Positions 50,065 through 62,175 are shown, numbered from the stretch's first letter. The stretch is 64,000 nt of DNA from Begonia masoniana (GCA_022432975.1 CM039502.1:7485407-7549406); one strand, 5' to 3'. Notes: a model not told the origin generated them from the letters alone. A program made the numbers and translations.

Positions 50065-52128
50065 ATGAATTCTATCTTCCTTCTCTTTTCTACTCTTTCC
50101 TATTTCTTCTTTGTCTCAATACAACTCTCTACCGCAGCCGCTGACCATTGCGCCAATTTCCCCAGTTCCAGCATCGTCTTCGCAACGCTCGGTCGATCAA
50201 ACTACGCCTTTGACATCTTCGCCCTTCCTGCTCTGGGAAACCCTTCAATTTCTGAAGAAATTCAGATCACCGACGGAGAGTCTGTCAATTTCAATGGCCA
50301 TTTCCCTTCTTCTTCGTCAATCTCTGCGATGATATCGCTTTTCGATAACCAAACCCAACTTCCGCCCGACCCGACATCATTGCCACTCGTCTATGTCACG
50401 GAGAGAAACGGATCCTTTAACATTTTCCTTGATGTTGTTTCCTTGGGAACTCCGAGAAGCGCGAGAAAACGATCTAATTTCGAACTTCCAGCTCGATTTC
50501 AGGTTCCCCTGCTGAGCAAAAATGGAGTTTTTAAAGACAAGCCGACGGTTAACGGTGATTATTTGGTCCATGTTTCTACTCGTGAAAACACGACCGAGCC
50601 GAGGAAGAGTTGGGCGGCAGTTTACTCAACCAATTTGAAATTACGTCTGACTCGAAGATTGACTCCCTATGGCGTCGCTGATTTCAGTCCCTCCGTCTCG
50701 CCGTCCGGGAAGTGGACGGCGGTGGCTTCTTACGGCCAAAGTGGTTGGAACGGTGAGGTCGAGGAACTAAGCACAGATATATACGTTTTCCTGACTCGGG
50801 ATGGATCTCAGCGAGTTAAAGTTGTTGAACACGGCGGCTGGCCTTGCTGGGCGGATGAATCAATTTTATATTTTCACCGGCGAGGGTCTGATCAGTGGTG
50901 GAGTATATACAGAGCGACTCTGCCAAGTCAAGGTCTAGTTTTTACCGAGTCAGTTGTGGTTGAGCGAGTCACCCCACCGGGCTTGCACGCTTTCACTCCA
51001 GCCACTTCTCCGCAAAACAAGAACTTTATAGCTGTAGCTACGAGACGATCCACTTCCGATTACCGCCATATCGAAGTGTTCGACATCGTCACCGGTGAGT
51101 TTAAGGAGCTGACTCGGCTCGTTTCTCCCAAAACTCATCACTATAACCCTTTCATCTCCCCCGATTCAACTCTTATCGGTTACCACAAGTGCAGAGGTGA
51201 AGGAATTGGAAGAAAAAGCTCCAAGCTCTTGCTGGAAAATATTCAAACCCCTATCCCCGGCCTTTCTTTATTCAGAATCGATGGTTCCTTCCCGTCTTTC
51301 TCACCGACAGGCGATCGTATCGCCTACGTCAACTTCCCCGGCGCTTACGTCGTAAACTCCGACGGTTCGAACCGGAGACAGATTTTCTCTCAAACCGCCT
51401 TCTCGACCGCATGGGATCCAGTGCGCAAAGGAGTTGTGTACACCAGCACTGGGCCAACCTTTGCTTCAGAGGGCACCGATGTCGATGTTATCTCCATCAA
51501 CGTTGACGACGATGACCAAATGAGTTTCAAAAAGTTGACTACTAACGGCAAAAATAACGCTTTTCCTTCTCCGTCACCCGATGGAAAATGGGTCGTGTTT
51601 CGCTCAGGTCGGACGGGTCATAAGAATCTGTACATAATGGACGCAGTAGAAGGAGAAAGGAGCCAGCTCCAGCGCCTTACAGAGGGTCCTTGGACGGACA
51701 CAATGTGTAATTGGTCACCCGACGGTGACTTCATCGCATTTGCATCGGACCGGGACAACCCGGGAAGTGGGAGTTTCGAAATATACTTGATCCACCCAAA
51801 TAAAACCGGGTTAAGGAAGTTAATTCAAAGCGGGTCAAATGGCAGGACCAACCACCCATGGTTCAGCCCGGATTCAAAAACTGTAGTTTTCACTACGGAC
51901 TACGCCGCCATATCGGCGGAGCCAATCTCAAACCCACATCATTACCAGCCTTACGGTGAGATCTTCACAGTAAAACTGGACGGCTCTGATCTCAGGAGAT
52001 TGACTCACAATTCCTACGAGGATGGAACTCCAACGTGGGGGCCACGTCACCTCAGGGATGTTGACGTGGAGAGATCGAAAGATGGGGCCCGTTGCCAATT
52101 TGATGACTGTCACTGGCTTAAAGCTTGA
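50065..52128 (+). CDS. DPP6-N/TolB-like beta-propeller protein, copy B2
   Basis: Intact single-exon gene. It has 687 residues from the Met that aligns with gene A (MNSIFLLFSTLSYFFFVSIQ), or 704 from the upstream in-frame Met at 50014. It has a signal-peptide-like N-terminus and six S-P-D/S/T-G/S blade motifs. The tail is GPRHLRDVDVERSKDG, then QFDDCHWLKA. It is the only complete B copy. A and B are clearly older paralogues of each other, whereas A1/A2 and B1/B2 are recent. The family is secreted or endomembrane by N-terminus; the molecular function is not established. Confidence 0.93.
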   Translation: MNSIFLLFSTLSYFFFVSIQLSTAAADHCANFPSSSIVFATLGRSNYAFDIFALPALGNPSISEEIQITDGESVNFNGHFPSSSSISAMISLFDNQTQLPPDPTSLPLVYVTERNGSFNIFLDVVSLGTPRSARKRSNFELPARFQVPLLSKNGVFKDKPTVNGDYLVHVSTRENTTEPRKSWAAVYSTNLKLRLTRRLTPYGVADFSPSVSPSGKWTAVASYGQSGWNGEVEELSTDIYVFLTRDGSQRVKVVEHGGWPCWADESILYFHRRGSDQWWSIYRATLPSQGLVFTESVVVERVTPPGLHAFTPATSPQNKNFIAVATRRSTSDYRHIEVFDIVTGEFKELTRLVSPKTHHYNPFISPDSTLIGYHKCRGEGIGRKSSKLLLENIQTPIPGLSLFRIDGSFPSFSPTGDRIAYVNFPGAYVVNSDGSNRRQIFSQTAFSTAWDPVRKGVVYTSTGPTFASEGTDVDVISINVDDDDQMSFKKLTTNGKNNAFPSPSPDGKWVVFRSGRTGHKNLYIMDAVEGERSQLQRLTEGPWTDTMCNWSPDGDFIAFASDRDNPGSGSFEIYLIHPNKTGLRKLIQSGSNGRTNHPWFSPDSKTVVFTTDYAAISAEPISNPHHYQPYGEIFTVKLDGSDLRRLTHNSYEDGTPTWGPRHLRDVDVERSKDGARCQFDDCHWLKA

Positions 52129-52393
52129 GTCTCAAGAAAGTTAAAACTGCGGTACGTGACTGTAAATTATGCCTCTTTTGCTATATGGTAGTTTAGTTAA
52201 TGGACATAATCAATAATCGTCTTCAAGAGTGACAAGTTTGAGAAGAAACTAGTGAGAATGCTAATACCCAAGAAGCAAATGTTACACTTAGCTAAGATCT
52301 CAACAGTATTAGTATGCACAAAACTAAAGAAGTGCCTACACCAGAGAGTCAAAGGAGGGAAAAGAAAAGTGGAAAATGTACAATAAAAGGGAC

Positions 52394-55300
52394 CTACTTG
52401 CAGTTTATCCTTTGGATTTCATTGTGGAAAAACTCAGAAGGTAAGACTGGAGGACAGTGTTTTTTAGCCACCTGTTTGTACTGCACGACAAATCATAATA
52501 AACCCTTTTTAAGTTTATATTTGGCAACGCAGAAAAACAGAATCTTTAGAAAGAAAACAGTACAATCCCCCTTCATTAATTTCAGGCTGAGTTACCTTGT
52601 GTTGGCTGTATTTCTCTCTAATGGCTGGTAGGCTAGAAGTTGGACTGCTACAGCACAGTCTATGCAAGTTCTTTACGCAGTCTCTCAGATCACAAGGCTG
52701 GTAAAGAGTGTAATGCTGTAATGTGGAGTTCTGATCCGAAATATTTAAACAAAACGACTCAGAATCAACCATGATATTCTCATGTTATTTCACATCAACA
52801 AAGAAAGTAAAATCATACCCATGGTCTCTTAGTTGGGCAAAGGATGAACTTCGCTAAGAAAATGGCTGAAGCGGCGATGAGTGACGGAGAATAAACAAGC
52901 ATGTTGTATTCGATAAGCGACAGCTCGGCAAGGTAGTTAGCTAAGCATTCGATTTGCATTGATGGAACCTACATCAATGGCTAATTTTTCAGGAAAGGAT
53001 ATTATTTTACATGTCTGTAGCCATGTAAGAATGTCTTTACCTCATCTATTCCTTGAGCAACACGAACAAATCGCCTAAATTGCGTAAAAATAAGGGAAGT
53101 TCTTAGAAACCGCGAAAAGAAAAAAAAAACATTGGAACTATAAGATTAATGATCCATTACCTTAGAAAACACTTGGACGTTGGTGCAGTCATTTCAAACT
53201 TCAAGTAGTTCAAAATAGATGATTCCATTTGCAATACCTTCACAATATTTGAGTAATTATGGTGAGAAGAAGAAGAAAATCTTAGGAAATCCATGAAAAT
53301 TTCCGGTCATCTTAAATATTAAACCTCTTCCTTAAAATATGTATTGTCTGTAATATAACAAAATTCTTCCACCTGTGGCGCACAGATCTCCTCATACTTC
53401 CTAGAATCATAATTGACATAATTATTAACACCATAAATAGGAAAAAAATGAACTAAAAAACTAAAAATTATCATGCCCAGTCTCGAATTCTTACGAAGCA
53501 ATCATCATGGAGGCAACCCCAAGCAGCTGTAATCTTTGTCTGTCCATTGCATTACCAGAGAGATATCGATCAATGTAATTTACAGTCAAATAGAGCGTAT
53601 CAGGGATTAATCTGTATTCTTCTGCTACCTCCACAAGCCAATCGATTAAAATGGCACGCATGTTAGCACTTATGTCCTTCTGAATCCTCTCCATGAAATC
53701 AATGGAAGGCCTTTTCTTTTCCTGGAAAGCACAAAATATATAAAACTTAGATCTAAAAAACATAACAAATGAAATCAGCATATGAAAAGAATGTCTAATT
53801 GCAGATATTTAGAAAACATCTTCAATTTTTTCTGCACACTCATTGAAAGCAACATTATCTTGTAGCAATAATATAAATGGCATTCAACAGAGTGGTTCTT
53901 AGTTTGTTACTGTTTTTGTTTGTACATTTTTTATCTTACAAGTGTTTGCTAACCAATCGCGTGGAAGCTCTTAGTGACGTCGATGAATGAAAATTTTCGC
54001 ACTCAATTGACCTTTTAACAGTAAGAATAAGATCGTGTTAGAGAAAATGAATCCAAACCTCCGATGCGCGCAAATGCTTGTAAATATCACAAGCAATGGT
54101 AGCACACATCTGTGGATCTTCGTAGTTATTATCAATATCCACAAATTTCTCGTCTCTCTGATGGTCAAAAAGCATATCTCTATTGCAAAGCTTTCCATCT
54201 GCACGAAAGAAAGTCCACAACAATTACAATCAATGGTAAAAAATGAGAAATGCAAGAAACTTTTTTTTACGAAATGAACAGACCAGTTTTGTCTACGTGA
54301 TGGTCTGAAATGTCGAGATTGCTTAATGCTTTCCTCTCGATTGGATCGACAGTGGGTACATCATTGTTGTCTAAGTACTCAATTTCAGGACTCTTAAAGG
54401 AATCAGAAGTAGACATTGTCCCATCCAAAGAAACTGAACTTCCATCTGATTTACTTGGAGAAACATCCATGCTGCTAGGAGGTGGGATCACTGCTAAGGA
54501 AGGGATGATCACTTCACATTTTGGGAAAGTTGTAGGTTTGAGAGGAAGTGTTGAAGTAGATTTAACATTATCCATTGCAGGCAGCTGACTTCCTTGTAAG
54601 GTTGGTCTGCCATTTCCTGCAGGGGAACATTTCTTACCCTTGGAAATTTTGTTGTATGCGGTGCCTACAAAGAAGAAGCTAAAATTGAATACATGCTTTC
54701 TACGAATGATCATCACAAATTAAACTATAATCATATATACTGCTTTATGTTACAATTCTATTGGATACGATCTACAATTCCAACAATTTTGGAATGCGAG
54801 TGTTGCCAAATGTTTTTATCTAGTCAGAGTGAAAAGGGTGTCTTTTTTTAATATTATCATTGCACCATCCAATAAATTTTTTACATAAAACTAGGTTCTG
54901 AAGTTCAACTCTATATTCATGCTTGGAAGCTTCTATAGATAAGCCAATTAGTAAAGGATAAAGCCCAATATAATGGCCAAAAGAAATTTTGCAGGTATAG
55001 AATACAGTTTACGACATTCTGCTTGCAATAAAAATATCAATTATGATTAAATAATTGTCATATGTTTGGTTGAGCAGGAAAAAAGGAAGTATTATATGTC
55101 CTTTTCTTGTCAACTTTCCTTTTTATTCAGCCCTTCAAAAACCCACTCAAATTCCCTAAATTAGGGCAGATCCTCTCAGAGACAATCTTTCTTGTTTTCG
55201 CTACATTTTATGGGCAATGTGAGTGAAACCTGCCTGCAAAAGAAAAAAAAAAAATTGCACCTCTAATGGAGAAATACCATAGTAGAAGAAGGGACAGAGC

Positions 55301-55481
55301 TTCGCGACGCACTGTGCGGAGCACCCTTCAAATTGGTGATGTTTCCGAGAGGCGCCCGCTTCTTTGCGAGATGAGTCGGAACCGCCGCAGCCTTCCCCAT
55401 ATTCTCCGACGACGCTTGCCTCTTCGCCAATGAAGACGACGTAGAGGACGAAAACGACGAACGGCGATTCTGGGTCGACAT
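52394..55481 (-). CDS. CYCA1: A1-type cyclin (exon 1/2 phase mismatch)
   Basis: Mitotic/meiotic cyclin that activates CDKA. Exons 55481-55278, 54664-54284, 54198-54059, 53721-53495, 53400-53325, 53237-53161, 53074-53041, 52968-52819, 52730-52596 and 52480-52394; about 503 residues. The N-terminus is MSTQNRRSSFSSSTSSSLAK. A destruction box RAPLGNITN follows, then the cyclin box MRAILIDWLVEVAEEYRLIP and YLTVNYIDRYLSGN, the CAPQVEEFCYITDNTY block, and the C-terminal fold to KYSQHK-YKQVAKKHCPP. All junctions are in phase except exon 1/2. The donor after SSTM leaves phase 0, while exon 2 (GTAYNKISKG) needs one preceding base, so a single base is missing or another donor is used. An in-frame Met at 55514 could extend the start, but MSTQNRR is the family start. 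Confidence 0.9.
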
Positions 55482-55564
55482 TTCGGACCAAACCCAGTTG
55501 AGAGTTCGTTCCAAGAGGCTCTCTTGCTATTTGTTTCTTCTTGTTCGAAACCAAGAAATCAAAC

Positions 55565-55566
<2 letters not shown>

Positions 55567-55613
<47 letters not shown>
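55567..55613. repeat. GA/CT dinucleotide tract in the cyclin 5' leader
   Basis: About 47 bp of uninterrupted GA on the plus strand, CT on the coding strand, 86-132 bp upstream of the CYCA1 start codon. It is a likely 5' UTR or core-promoter element, polymorphic by nature, and a potential BPC (GAGA-binding) site by inference. Confidence 0.75.
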
Positions 55614-55619
<6 letters not shown>

Positions 55620-55829
55620 TCATGATTGCTTTAATCACACAATTGAGGCGGGGAATCGCACGATTTGAATCGCGAAAGATCGAGACCGTTGATTTCAACA
55701 CAGAAATCGTTAGGCGCGGTATGAAAGGGTCCCACTTTCTCAAGTCACTTGCCCTTTATCTCTTTCTCAGATACAGACAAATAAGAAATCGCCACGTTCC
55801 TTGGCTTCCTTCCATTGGTCTGTCAGACT

Positions 55830-56125
55830 ATGTGATATTAGAGTAAAAGATATTTGAATTTGAATTTAAACGTCAAAAAGATCTATCATTTGGGAAGAAT
55901 CATCCTTTCCTAAATTACTGCTACTCAATCACGCATAGAAATTAGATCTTATTACCACAAACGTTAAAGGCTAACCATGTACGTGAATCGGCAAATAACT
56001 GAACATTTAAGACTTTCTTCAACCCGTCTATCATACAATGTGATATCAGAGTAAAAGACATTTGAATTTTGAATTCAAATAGTTAGAAAAATCTTTCATT
56101 TGGGAAGAATCATCCCCAACTTACT
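55830..56125. repeat. Diverged tandem repeat
   Basis: Two copies, about 55830-55930 and about 56032-56125, share 'atgtgatat[ct]agagtaaaaga', then 'catttgggaagaatcatcc'. Function unknown; it looks like transposon-derived intergenic DNA. Confidence 0.6.
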
Positions 56126-57050
56126 ATTACTTTAGCCTGTTATCCCAAATGTACCTTTGATCTGTTGAGTGAGAGACTTTCCACACCAAACTCTTGGATC
56201 ACTATGGCCAACTTTCGTCTATGATCGACCATCTAGTCTCACAATCAGGCAGGCTTATACGGTTACACTCACGAGCATAATCTTAGCTCAAGCCTACCTT
56301 CGCACACCAAGTGATTAAAATTTTATATAATGTTGCAATCACAATGTTATTATTTTAAACTATTTTGATCGGTGAAATAAAATATACATTATATATGACG
56401 CGAAACGACCCTTGTATTGCCACCAAAATAACCCGGTTATTTTTTAGAAACACTTACAAGTCTCTAACCATATAAATGTTACTGCGCAATTGATAAAAGA
56501 CAATGGGCACAAAGATAGAATATAAAGATTTTACAAAGTTAAATAAACTATTTGCATGAGAGAAAACTTCAATGGTGAAACATTGATGACAAGGGAGAGA
56601 TTTTGTAAGAGAATAATATAATATCGAGCTCGATAAAATATATTTTTATTAAACTTAGATGAATTCGAGCTTGATAAAACAAACTAGTGTGAGTTTTTCT
56701 TTTAAAATAAATATTGTTAAATTAATTGTGATAAATCACAAATAATATATGTAGCTCAAAATGTTACGTACACGTTCACACTCTTTTCCTTTTTTCATAG
56801 GCTCGGCCAAGGGTATTGCAACCTCAAAATGTTAGAAGACTTTCGATATTAAAATGTTATATAATAGATTCTTGTCTTTATTCATGACAATATTAGCCAT
56901 GTGACTTAAAATCACATATCCATGGTTGAACCATTTTTCCACTTTAGATTTTCTCCATCAGGTAGAGATCTATGTAGCTCAAATGGTCTCGGTGTCCATC
57001 ACATGGTAAAATAGTGCGAGAGATCAAGTGATGAATGACTCGTGCTTTGA
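56126..57050. other. Intergenic, repeat-like
   Basis: No gene supported. The stretch 56150-56310 ('..caggcttatacggttacactcacgagc..') has a non-random, unit-like look suggestive of an old retroelement, but no open frame remains. Confidence 0.35.
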
Positions 57051-57760
57051 CATTCAGGTATTTTGTTTTGGGTTTGCAAAAACACCCTCAATATCAGGAT
57101 CTCTATAGATTTTTTTCATAAAATCAAATCTCTCCCCTTGCTTAATAAAGTCTGGATCTCGAGAAGTATGAAAGTATTCGTCCATAGGAAAACCAATTAC
57201 CTCATTGATAGTGCTCAAGGTCAACTTAATTTCTCGTCTGAGAATGTATGTCTTCACCACCAGTGGTTGTGTGGTACAAGCCATGTTTGCATAAAATAAA
57301 TGAATAAGTCTCTCATGTGTATCACTGTCAATTTTGCAACAAATTAATTATTCTAATTTTCTCAAATAATTCTCTTATTCTCAATGAAGTAAAACATCCA
57401 AATTCTACTCTCCTATAACAAATAATGAAGTGATGCTTGATATCAGGCTCAAAATGCACTCTATCTCCATTCGATCTAAATTCAAGAGAAAATACCTTAC
57501 TTGAGGAGGTCGAATCTGAGACGATTCACTCGGCGTTGGAGCATCCTTCCATTTCAAAGTAAGTTTGGGAACCATTGATACCATTACAATCATTGTGCCC
57601 AAGAAAATGTAGACAAATAAGAGGTTGATGCAGTGGTGGAGAAAATGGTCAATCCAAACCACAGATTTAGGGTTTAGGGCAAAACCGAGAAGATAGGGCA
57701 CATATTGGAGGTAGAAGCAAGGGCACGGTTGGAGGTCGAAGTTAGGGCACAAATTGAAGG
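57051..57760 (-). pseudogene. Fragment of a plant mobile-element protein
   Basis: The minus-strand frame at 57284-57054 reads LRREIKLTLSTINEVIGFPM, with the pattern 'V-R-x-x-x-I-x-L-x-x-x-T-I-N-x-x-[IL]-G-[FL]-P' typical of the putative plant transposon / gag-adjacent domain in degraded LTR elements. The frame at 57405-57752 has no clear motif. No long terminal repeats were found around it. Confidence is low. Confidence 0.35.
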
Positions 57761-58215
57761 TTGAAATTCACCGAAGGGAGTTGTCGTTCGCGAGAAAAAT
57801 CGTCGAATAGGGAAGCTAGGTCGCATGAGTCCTTTCTGAGGGCGACCTCGAATTTATATGGAGTCACCTGCGGTCGCCGCGTTTTGAACGAGAGCTACCA
57901 TGCATAAAAACGAGGGCGACCTCACTTAAAACTCGGACAACCGCGAGTGTATTTAACGAGTAACAGCGAGAGTTAGTTTGCTCACTAGAGATAATATAAG
58001 TTTTGATTTGTACCCAAACATAATTTATGGGTCATCTTGTCGTTGGCCTTCTAGTTTAATGTTTAAATTAGATTTTTCCCAAAATTTAATAACGAATGAA
58101 CGTTATAGCCCACTACAAAAGGGCTTTCCTTCCCAGCTGTTGCCGTTGGCTCAGGGCTGTGGCTGATTGCTGAGCCAACGACCACCATTTCATGCTATCA
58201 TTTAGACCCTTTCTA
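57761..58215. promoter_or_regulatory. Upstream region of OGG1
   Basis: Mixed GC sequence, part probably belonging to the decayed element to the left. The last 100 bp should contain the OGG1 leader. An in-frame Met at 58192 would add 8 residues to OGG1. Confidence 0.35.
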
Positions 58216-59921
58216 ATGGCGAAGAGAAGAAGCCCCACCCTCCCACCACCCTCCAAAGTCGAGCCATCAACCCCTCCGACTTCTCCGATCCTCCGCTCAG
58301 AGGCCAAACCCATCTCCCTTTCTCGTTCCTCCAAAAAGCTTAGATCCGTCCTCAGTTTCAGAGAATCAACAAACCAATCGGTCCCTTCCAAATGGATCTC
58401 CCTAAACCTCGACAAGACCGAGCTTTCTTTACCCCTCACGTTTCCAACTGGTCAAACCTTCAGGTGGAGACAAACCGGTTCTCTTCAGTACACCGGTGTC
58501 GTTGGCTCTCATCTTGTCTCCCTCAAGCAACTTGAAAACGGCGACGTTTCCTACTGCTCTCACTCTTCTTCGTCCACTCATTCTGACGATAATGCGGTTA
58601 GGTTGGCTTTGCTGGATTTGCTTAACGTGGGCATTTCTCTGGGTGAATTGTGGGAAGTATTCTCGGCTTCTGATTCGAGGTTTGCGGAGTTGGCTCGACA
58701 TTTGGGTGGTGCTCGTGTGCTGAGGCAAGATCCGTTTGAGTGCTTGATTCAATTTTTATGTTCTTCTAACAACAATATCGGGAGAATTACGAAGATGGTG
58801 GATTATATTTCGTCTCTGGGGGATTATTTGGGGAACGTCGAAGGTTTTGAGTTCCGCCAATTCCCTTCTTTGGAGAGGTTGGCAATGGTGTCGGAAGAGG
58901 AGCTTAGAGATGCTGGATTTGGATACAGGTTGCTAATTATCTCCTTAATTCCTCGATAAGCTTTTATTTTCAGTTGTCTATCTATCTATTTACGAATTAC
59001 TCAACTAAACAGTTTATCCTTCATTTTCTGGTTGTTGTTTGAAGTATTTCACTCGTATATTTCGAAAATGGTAGATAACATCTGAGCTGGTTGTTCATTA
59101 ATTATATGAGACGTTACGTTGTTTCACTTGCATAGCCATTGAGACGTACAAATCTCATCATATTTTTGTTGTGGTTTGAATGGCCAGGGCTAAATATATA
59201 GTAGGCACCCTCCGTGAGTTGGAATCAAAACCCGGCGGAGGGGCTGAGTGGCTTCTATCTCTTCGTAAGACGGATCTTGAAATGGCGATCGGTGCCCTCT
59301 CCACTTTGCCAGGAGTTGGTCCAAAAGTAGCAGCCTGCATCGCTCTCTTTTCTCTCGATCAACATCACGCAATTCCCGTGGATACATCATGTGTGGCAGG
59401 TATTCTATTATGGATTGAATTGCTAATCACTTTGAAAAGATCTAAATCTCACATTTCAATACTTTATCGTTCCTGCAATATCATAGGATTGTCTCAGTAA
59501 TGAGTCCTGGTTAGGTAGTTCTTATTTCTTGTCGATTTGCATTTACCTTTTCAATATTTTACTTAGTGATGTGAGAAAATGTTTTGAATTCAAGATTACA
59601 ATGTCTAATTCCACCCTAAAGTTAATTTGGTCATTTACAATAAGCATCCTTGAATTCTGTTTAATGATTCATGCTGTCTTGTTGGGTATGGATAAGATTG
59701 CTACAAGGCATCTTTTGCCAGAGCTTGCAGGTGCTCGACTGACACCAAAGCTCTGCACTCGAGTGGCAGAGGCGTTCGTGGGCAAATACGGAAAATATGC
59801 AGGCTGGGCTCAAACTCTACTTTTTGTGGCTGATTTACCCTCACAAAAGGCACTTCTACCACCCCAATTCAGCACTGTCAAAAAGACCACAACTCAAGCT
59901 GAGACTTTAGATGGTACTTAA
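58216..59921 (+). CDS. OGG1: 8-oxoguanine DNA glycosylase/AP lyase (one extra base in exon 2)
   Basis: Base-excision repair enzyme removing 8-oxoG from DNA, nuclear. Exons 58216-58928, 59188-59399 and 59697-59921 give 382 residues after discounting one base. The N-terminal domain reads WISLNLDKTELSLPLTFPTG and QTFRWRQ; the HhH-GPD core is in exon 2 (LPGVGPKVAACIALFSLD) with catalytic Lys284 in GPK and Asp303 in IPVDT. Exon 3 gives IATRHLLPELAGARLTPKL and YAGWAQTLLFVADLPSQKAL. Directly after IPVDT an extra T (about 59387) turns the expected HVWQ into SCVA. Removing it makes exon 2 end in TGGCAG|gtattc, in phase with exon 3. Allelic null or sequence error. Confidence 0.9.
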
Positions 59922-60455
59922 TACTGCTCAACCTGTAAATTTTGAAGGCTGTAGACTCAAATTTTCCACTTAATGGCTAAACCGGGGAGAACAACTCTAA
60001 AGGATGGACAAATTTGGAGCAGACTCAGCTATTGAAATACCATGTTAGCTTGTGCACTAAAAATACATTCAAAGGCCCTTCCCTTTTCATAGGTTGTAAA
60101 CATTATTTTATCAGTTTTCCGGAATATTTTCCGAAAATGGAAAAGAATATGAGAGAATTTCCTCATTTGGCTTCCTGTCGATCCCATCAACAATTAAACA
60201 ATTAAATCCCATTAAATAACTATGGAATATCATAGCTTATGCGGGGACTTGCCACCTTTAGCTTCGTCTCGTCCATGAAGAAAACTAAAATTCCATCTAT
60301 GCAAAGAATGAAAGAAAGGAGAATATTTGAAAAGCCTGAGAGATGGTTTCTCTTTTACTTTCCATGAAAGTTGTCTCCTCTTTGAAGAAACCTCCGTGGC
60401 CTTAAATCACCATTCACCATATCCAAAACAACAACACTTATTTCAATCATTCTCA
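59922..60455. other. Intergenic between OGG1 and the RING gene
   Basis: OGG1 3' untranslated region and upstream sequence of the RING gene. No independent gene is seen. Confidence 0.5.
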
Positions 60456-61011
60456 ATGGAAAATGAAGAAAGCAAACAACCTTCTCATAAAACTGTCCAG
60501 AATCATCTGGAGCAGGTAAATTCAGATTTCGGTTCTTGCATTAACACTTGCAAGAACAAGAAACCGACTACACAATGCTGGAAATGATCGAAAGTGATGA
60601 AGACGAAAGCCAAAACTGAAAGTTCTAGTGACGAAACCTGACATGGAGGGTTATTTCCAGACCATTGACGAAGAAATGGAAGAAGAGGAAGACGATGACG
60701 AAGATGATGAGATTGATCCAGATGAATTATCTTACGAGGAGCTAATTGCATTGGGTGAGTTCATTGGAGAGGAAAAAAGAGGGCTATCTGAGCAAGAGAT
60801 ATCTTCTATTTTGCATCCAAACAACAGCAAAGCAGTGGGGAATAATATTGGTATGTGTGTGATTTGCCAAGTCGAAGAAGGAGAAAAATTGGTGAGACTT
60901 CCTTGTCAACACCCTTATCATTCGGATTGTATAAGTAAATGGCTTCAAATAAAAAAGACTTGCCCAATATGTGGCACGGAAGTTTTATCACCTACAACTC
61001 AAGGGAGCTAA
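60456..61011 (+). CDS. BBR: RING-H2 E3 ubiquitin ligase, BIG BROTHER-related (frame broken four times)
   Basis: Predicted E3 ligase. The intact frame 60628-61011 holds an acidic stretch (MEEEEDDDEDDEIDPDELSY, then EELIALGEFIGEEKRGL) and a C3H2C3 RING: CVIC, LPCQHPYHSDC, KWLQIKKTCPIC. The family's N-terminal half is also present, but in successive frames: MENEESKQPSHK..VNSDFGS at 60456-60536, ALTL at 60538-60549, QEQETDYTMLEMIESDEDES at 60551-60616, ESSSDET at 60618-60638, then DMEGYFQ. Each step is one extra base (about 60537, 60550, 60617, 60639). Without them a 183-residue protein of normal layout results. Either a decaying gene, a locally poor assembly, or a gene now expressing only the RING half from Met 60628/60643. 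Confidence 0.8.
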
Positions 61012-62175
61012 AACCAAGTAGTGTGCTTGTATGTAACTCAATGAACTCGTGCACAAATTGCTCAACCTTCGAGATTTATATAGCTATTGTGTGCTTGTGC
61101 TTGGAAAATAAAATAGAATAATTTGACAAATCATAAATAACAATTAAAATTATCCATGCACAATATAAAGATCTAGAAACCAAATCTTAAAAGGTGGTTA
61201 TTTTTTGTGATATAAGTTTGGTGAGATAATTTCAGACCTATTCCTTGGCTTCAAAACAAAATATTTTCAATATGACCAATTGTATTAGGCCTCGTTTCCT
61301 ACTAAACTACTTCGTAATATATCCCCTGGCAAATCACAACACAATCTAGAATCTATTTTTCATATTGCTTCCCAGACAAGATCATGTCAAGCCCTCGACT
61401 GAATAAATGAGTCATGAAATCAACAACAAATATTATGTAAATGGGCAAGATATATGCCAACTCATTCATTGATTCACTGCAGTCAAAACAATGAATAAAG
61501 AATAAACAACACATCGCTTGTTCCCTTAAAACTTGGTCCTCCTAGATTTATCTTTTCAAGTTCTTTTCAGAACAGAATTTTTTCTATAAGAGAGAACAGA
61601 AAATTTTCAACAAATAAGATTTAAAATGATTTTTTTTTTATTTTTTTGAACAACTAATAAACAATAGTTTTTTACTTTTCCAAAGAACATTCAATTTTAC
61701 AAGATTGTTAATTGGTTTGCTTTTAAATATTTTATGATATGCTTATTCAAATTATTCTGTTAAGATAATATTAATTTCATTATTCCGAAGTCAACCTATT
61801 ATTCAGAATATTTTAATATTTATCCTTTGAATTAGATTCTCTCGGACGGAAGAGAAATTGTTTTAAATTTTTTCTTCTCCTCTCTCTTCCTTGAATCTTA
61901 TTTCTCTCAATATATTTTGTATCTAATAAAAAAAAAAATTCATGTTATCTGGTTTTTAGAAAATAAAACCTAACTAAACATAGCCCAACATTATTTAACC
62001 TTTTTTGTTAAAAAAAAAGAGGGTTTAATTTCTACAGTTCCCTAAATTATATCTTTTTTAAAACACATATCACATTTCAAATAGAAAACCATCTGATAAG
62101 AGCAAAAATATTTCAGATAAAAGAGTAAAAGTACGACAATAGTGAAGGTAAAAGAGTAAAGGTTGACATAGATAC
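61012..62175. other. Intergenic AT-rich region
   Basis: No gene supported. I looked here on the minus strand for the missing last exon of the replication factor C copy (expected to encode a C-terminal end around LSFGCNDK) and did not find it. Confidence 0.5.

Larger units (their letters stand above)
45712..51823. repeat. Duplicated block copy 2 (genes A2 and B2, probable source)
   Basis: Same content as 36116-42317. This copy continues uninterrupted through the complete gene B2, so it is the likely parent. Confidence 0.88.
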
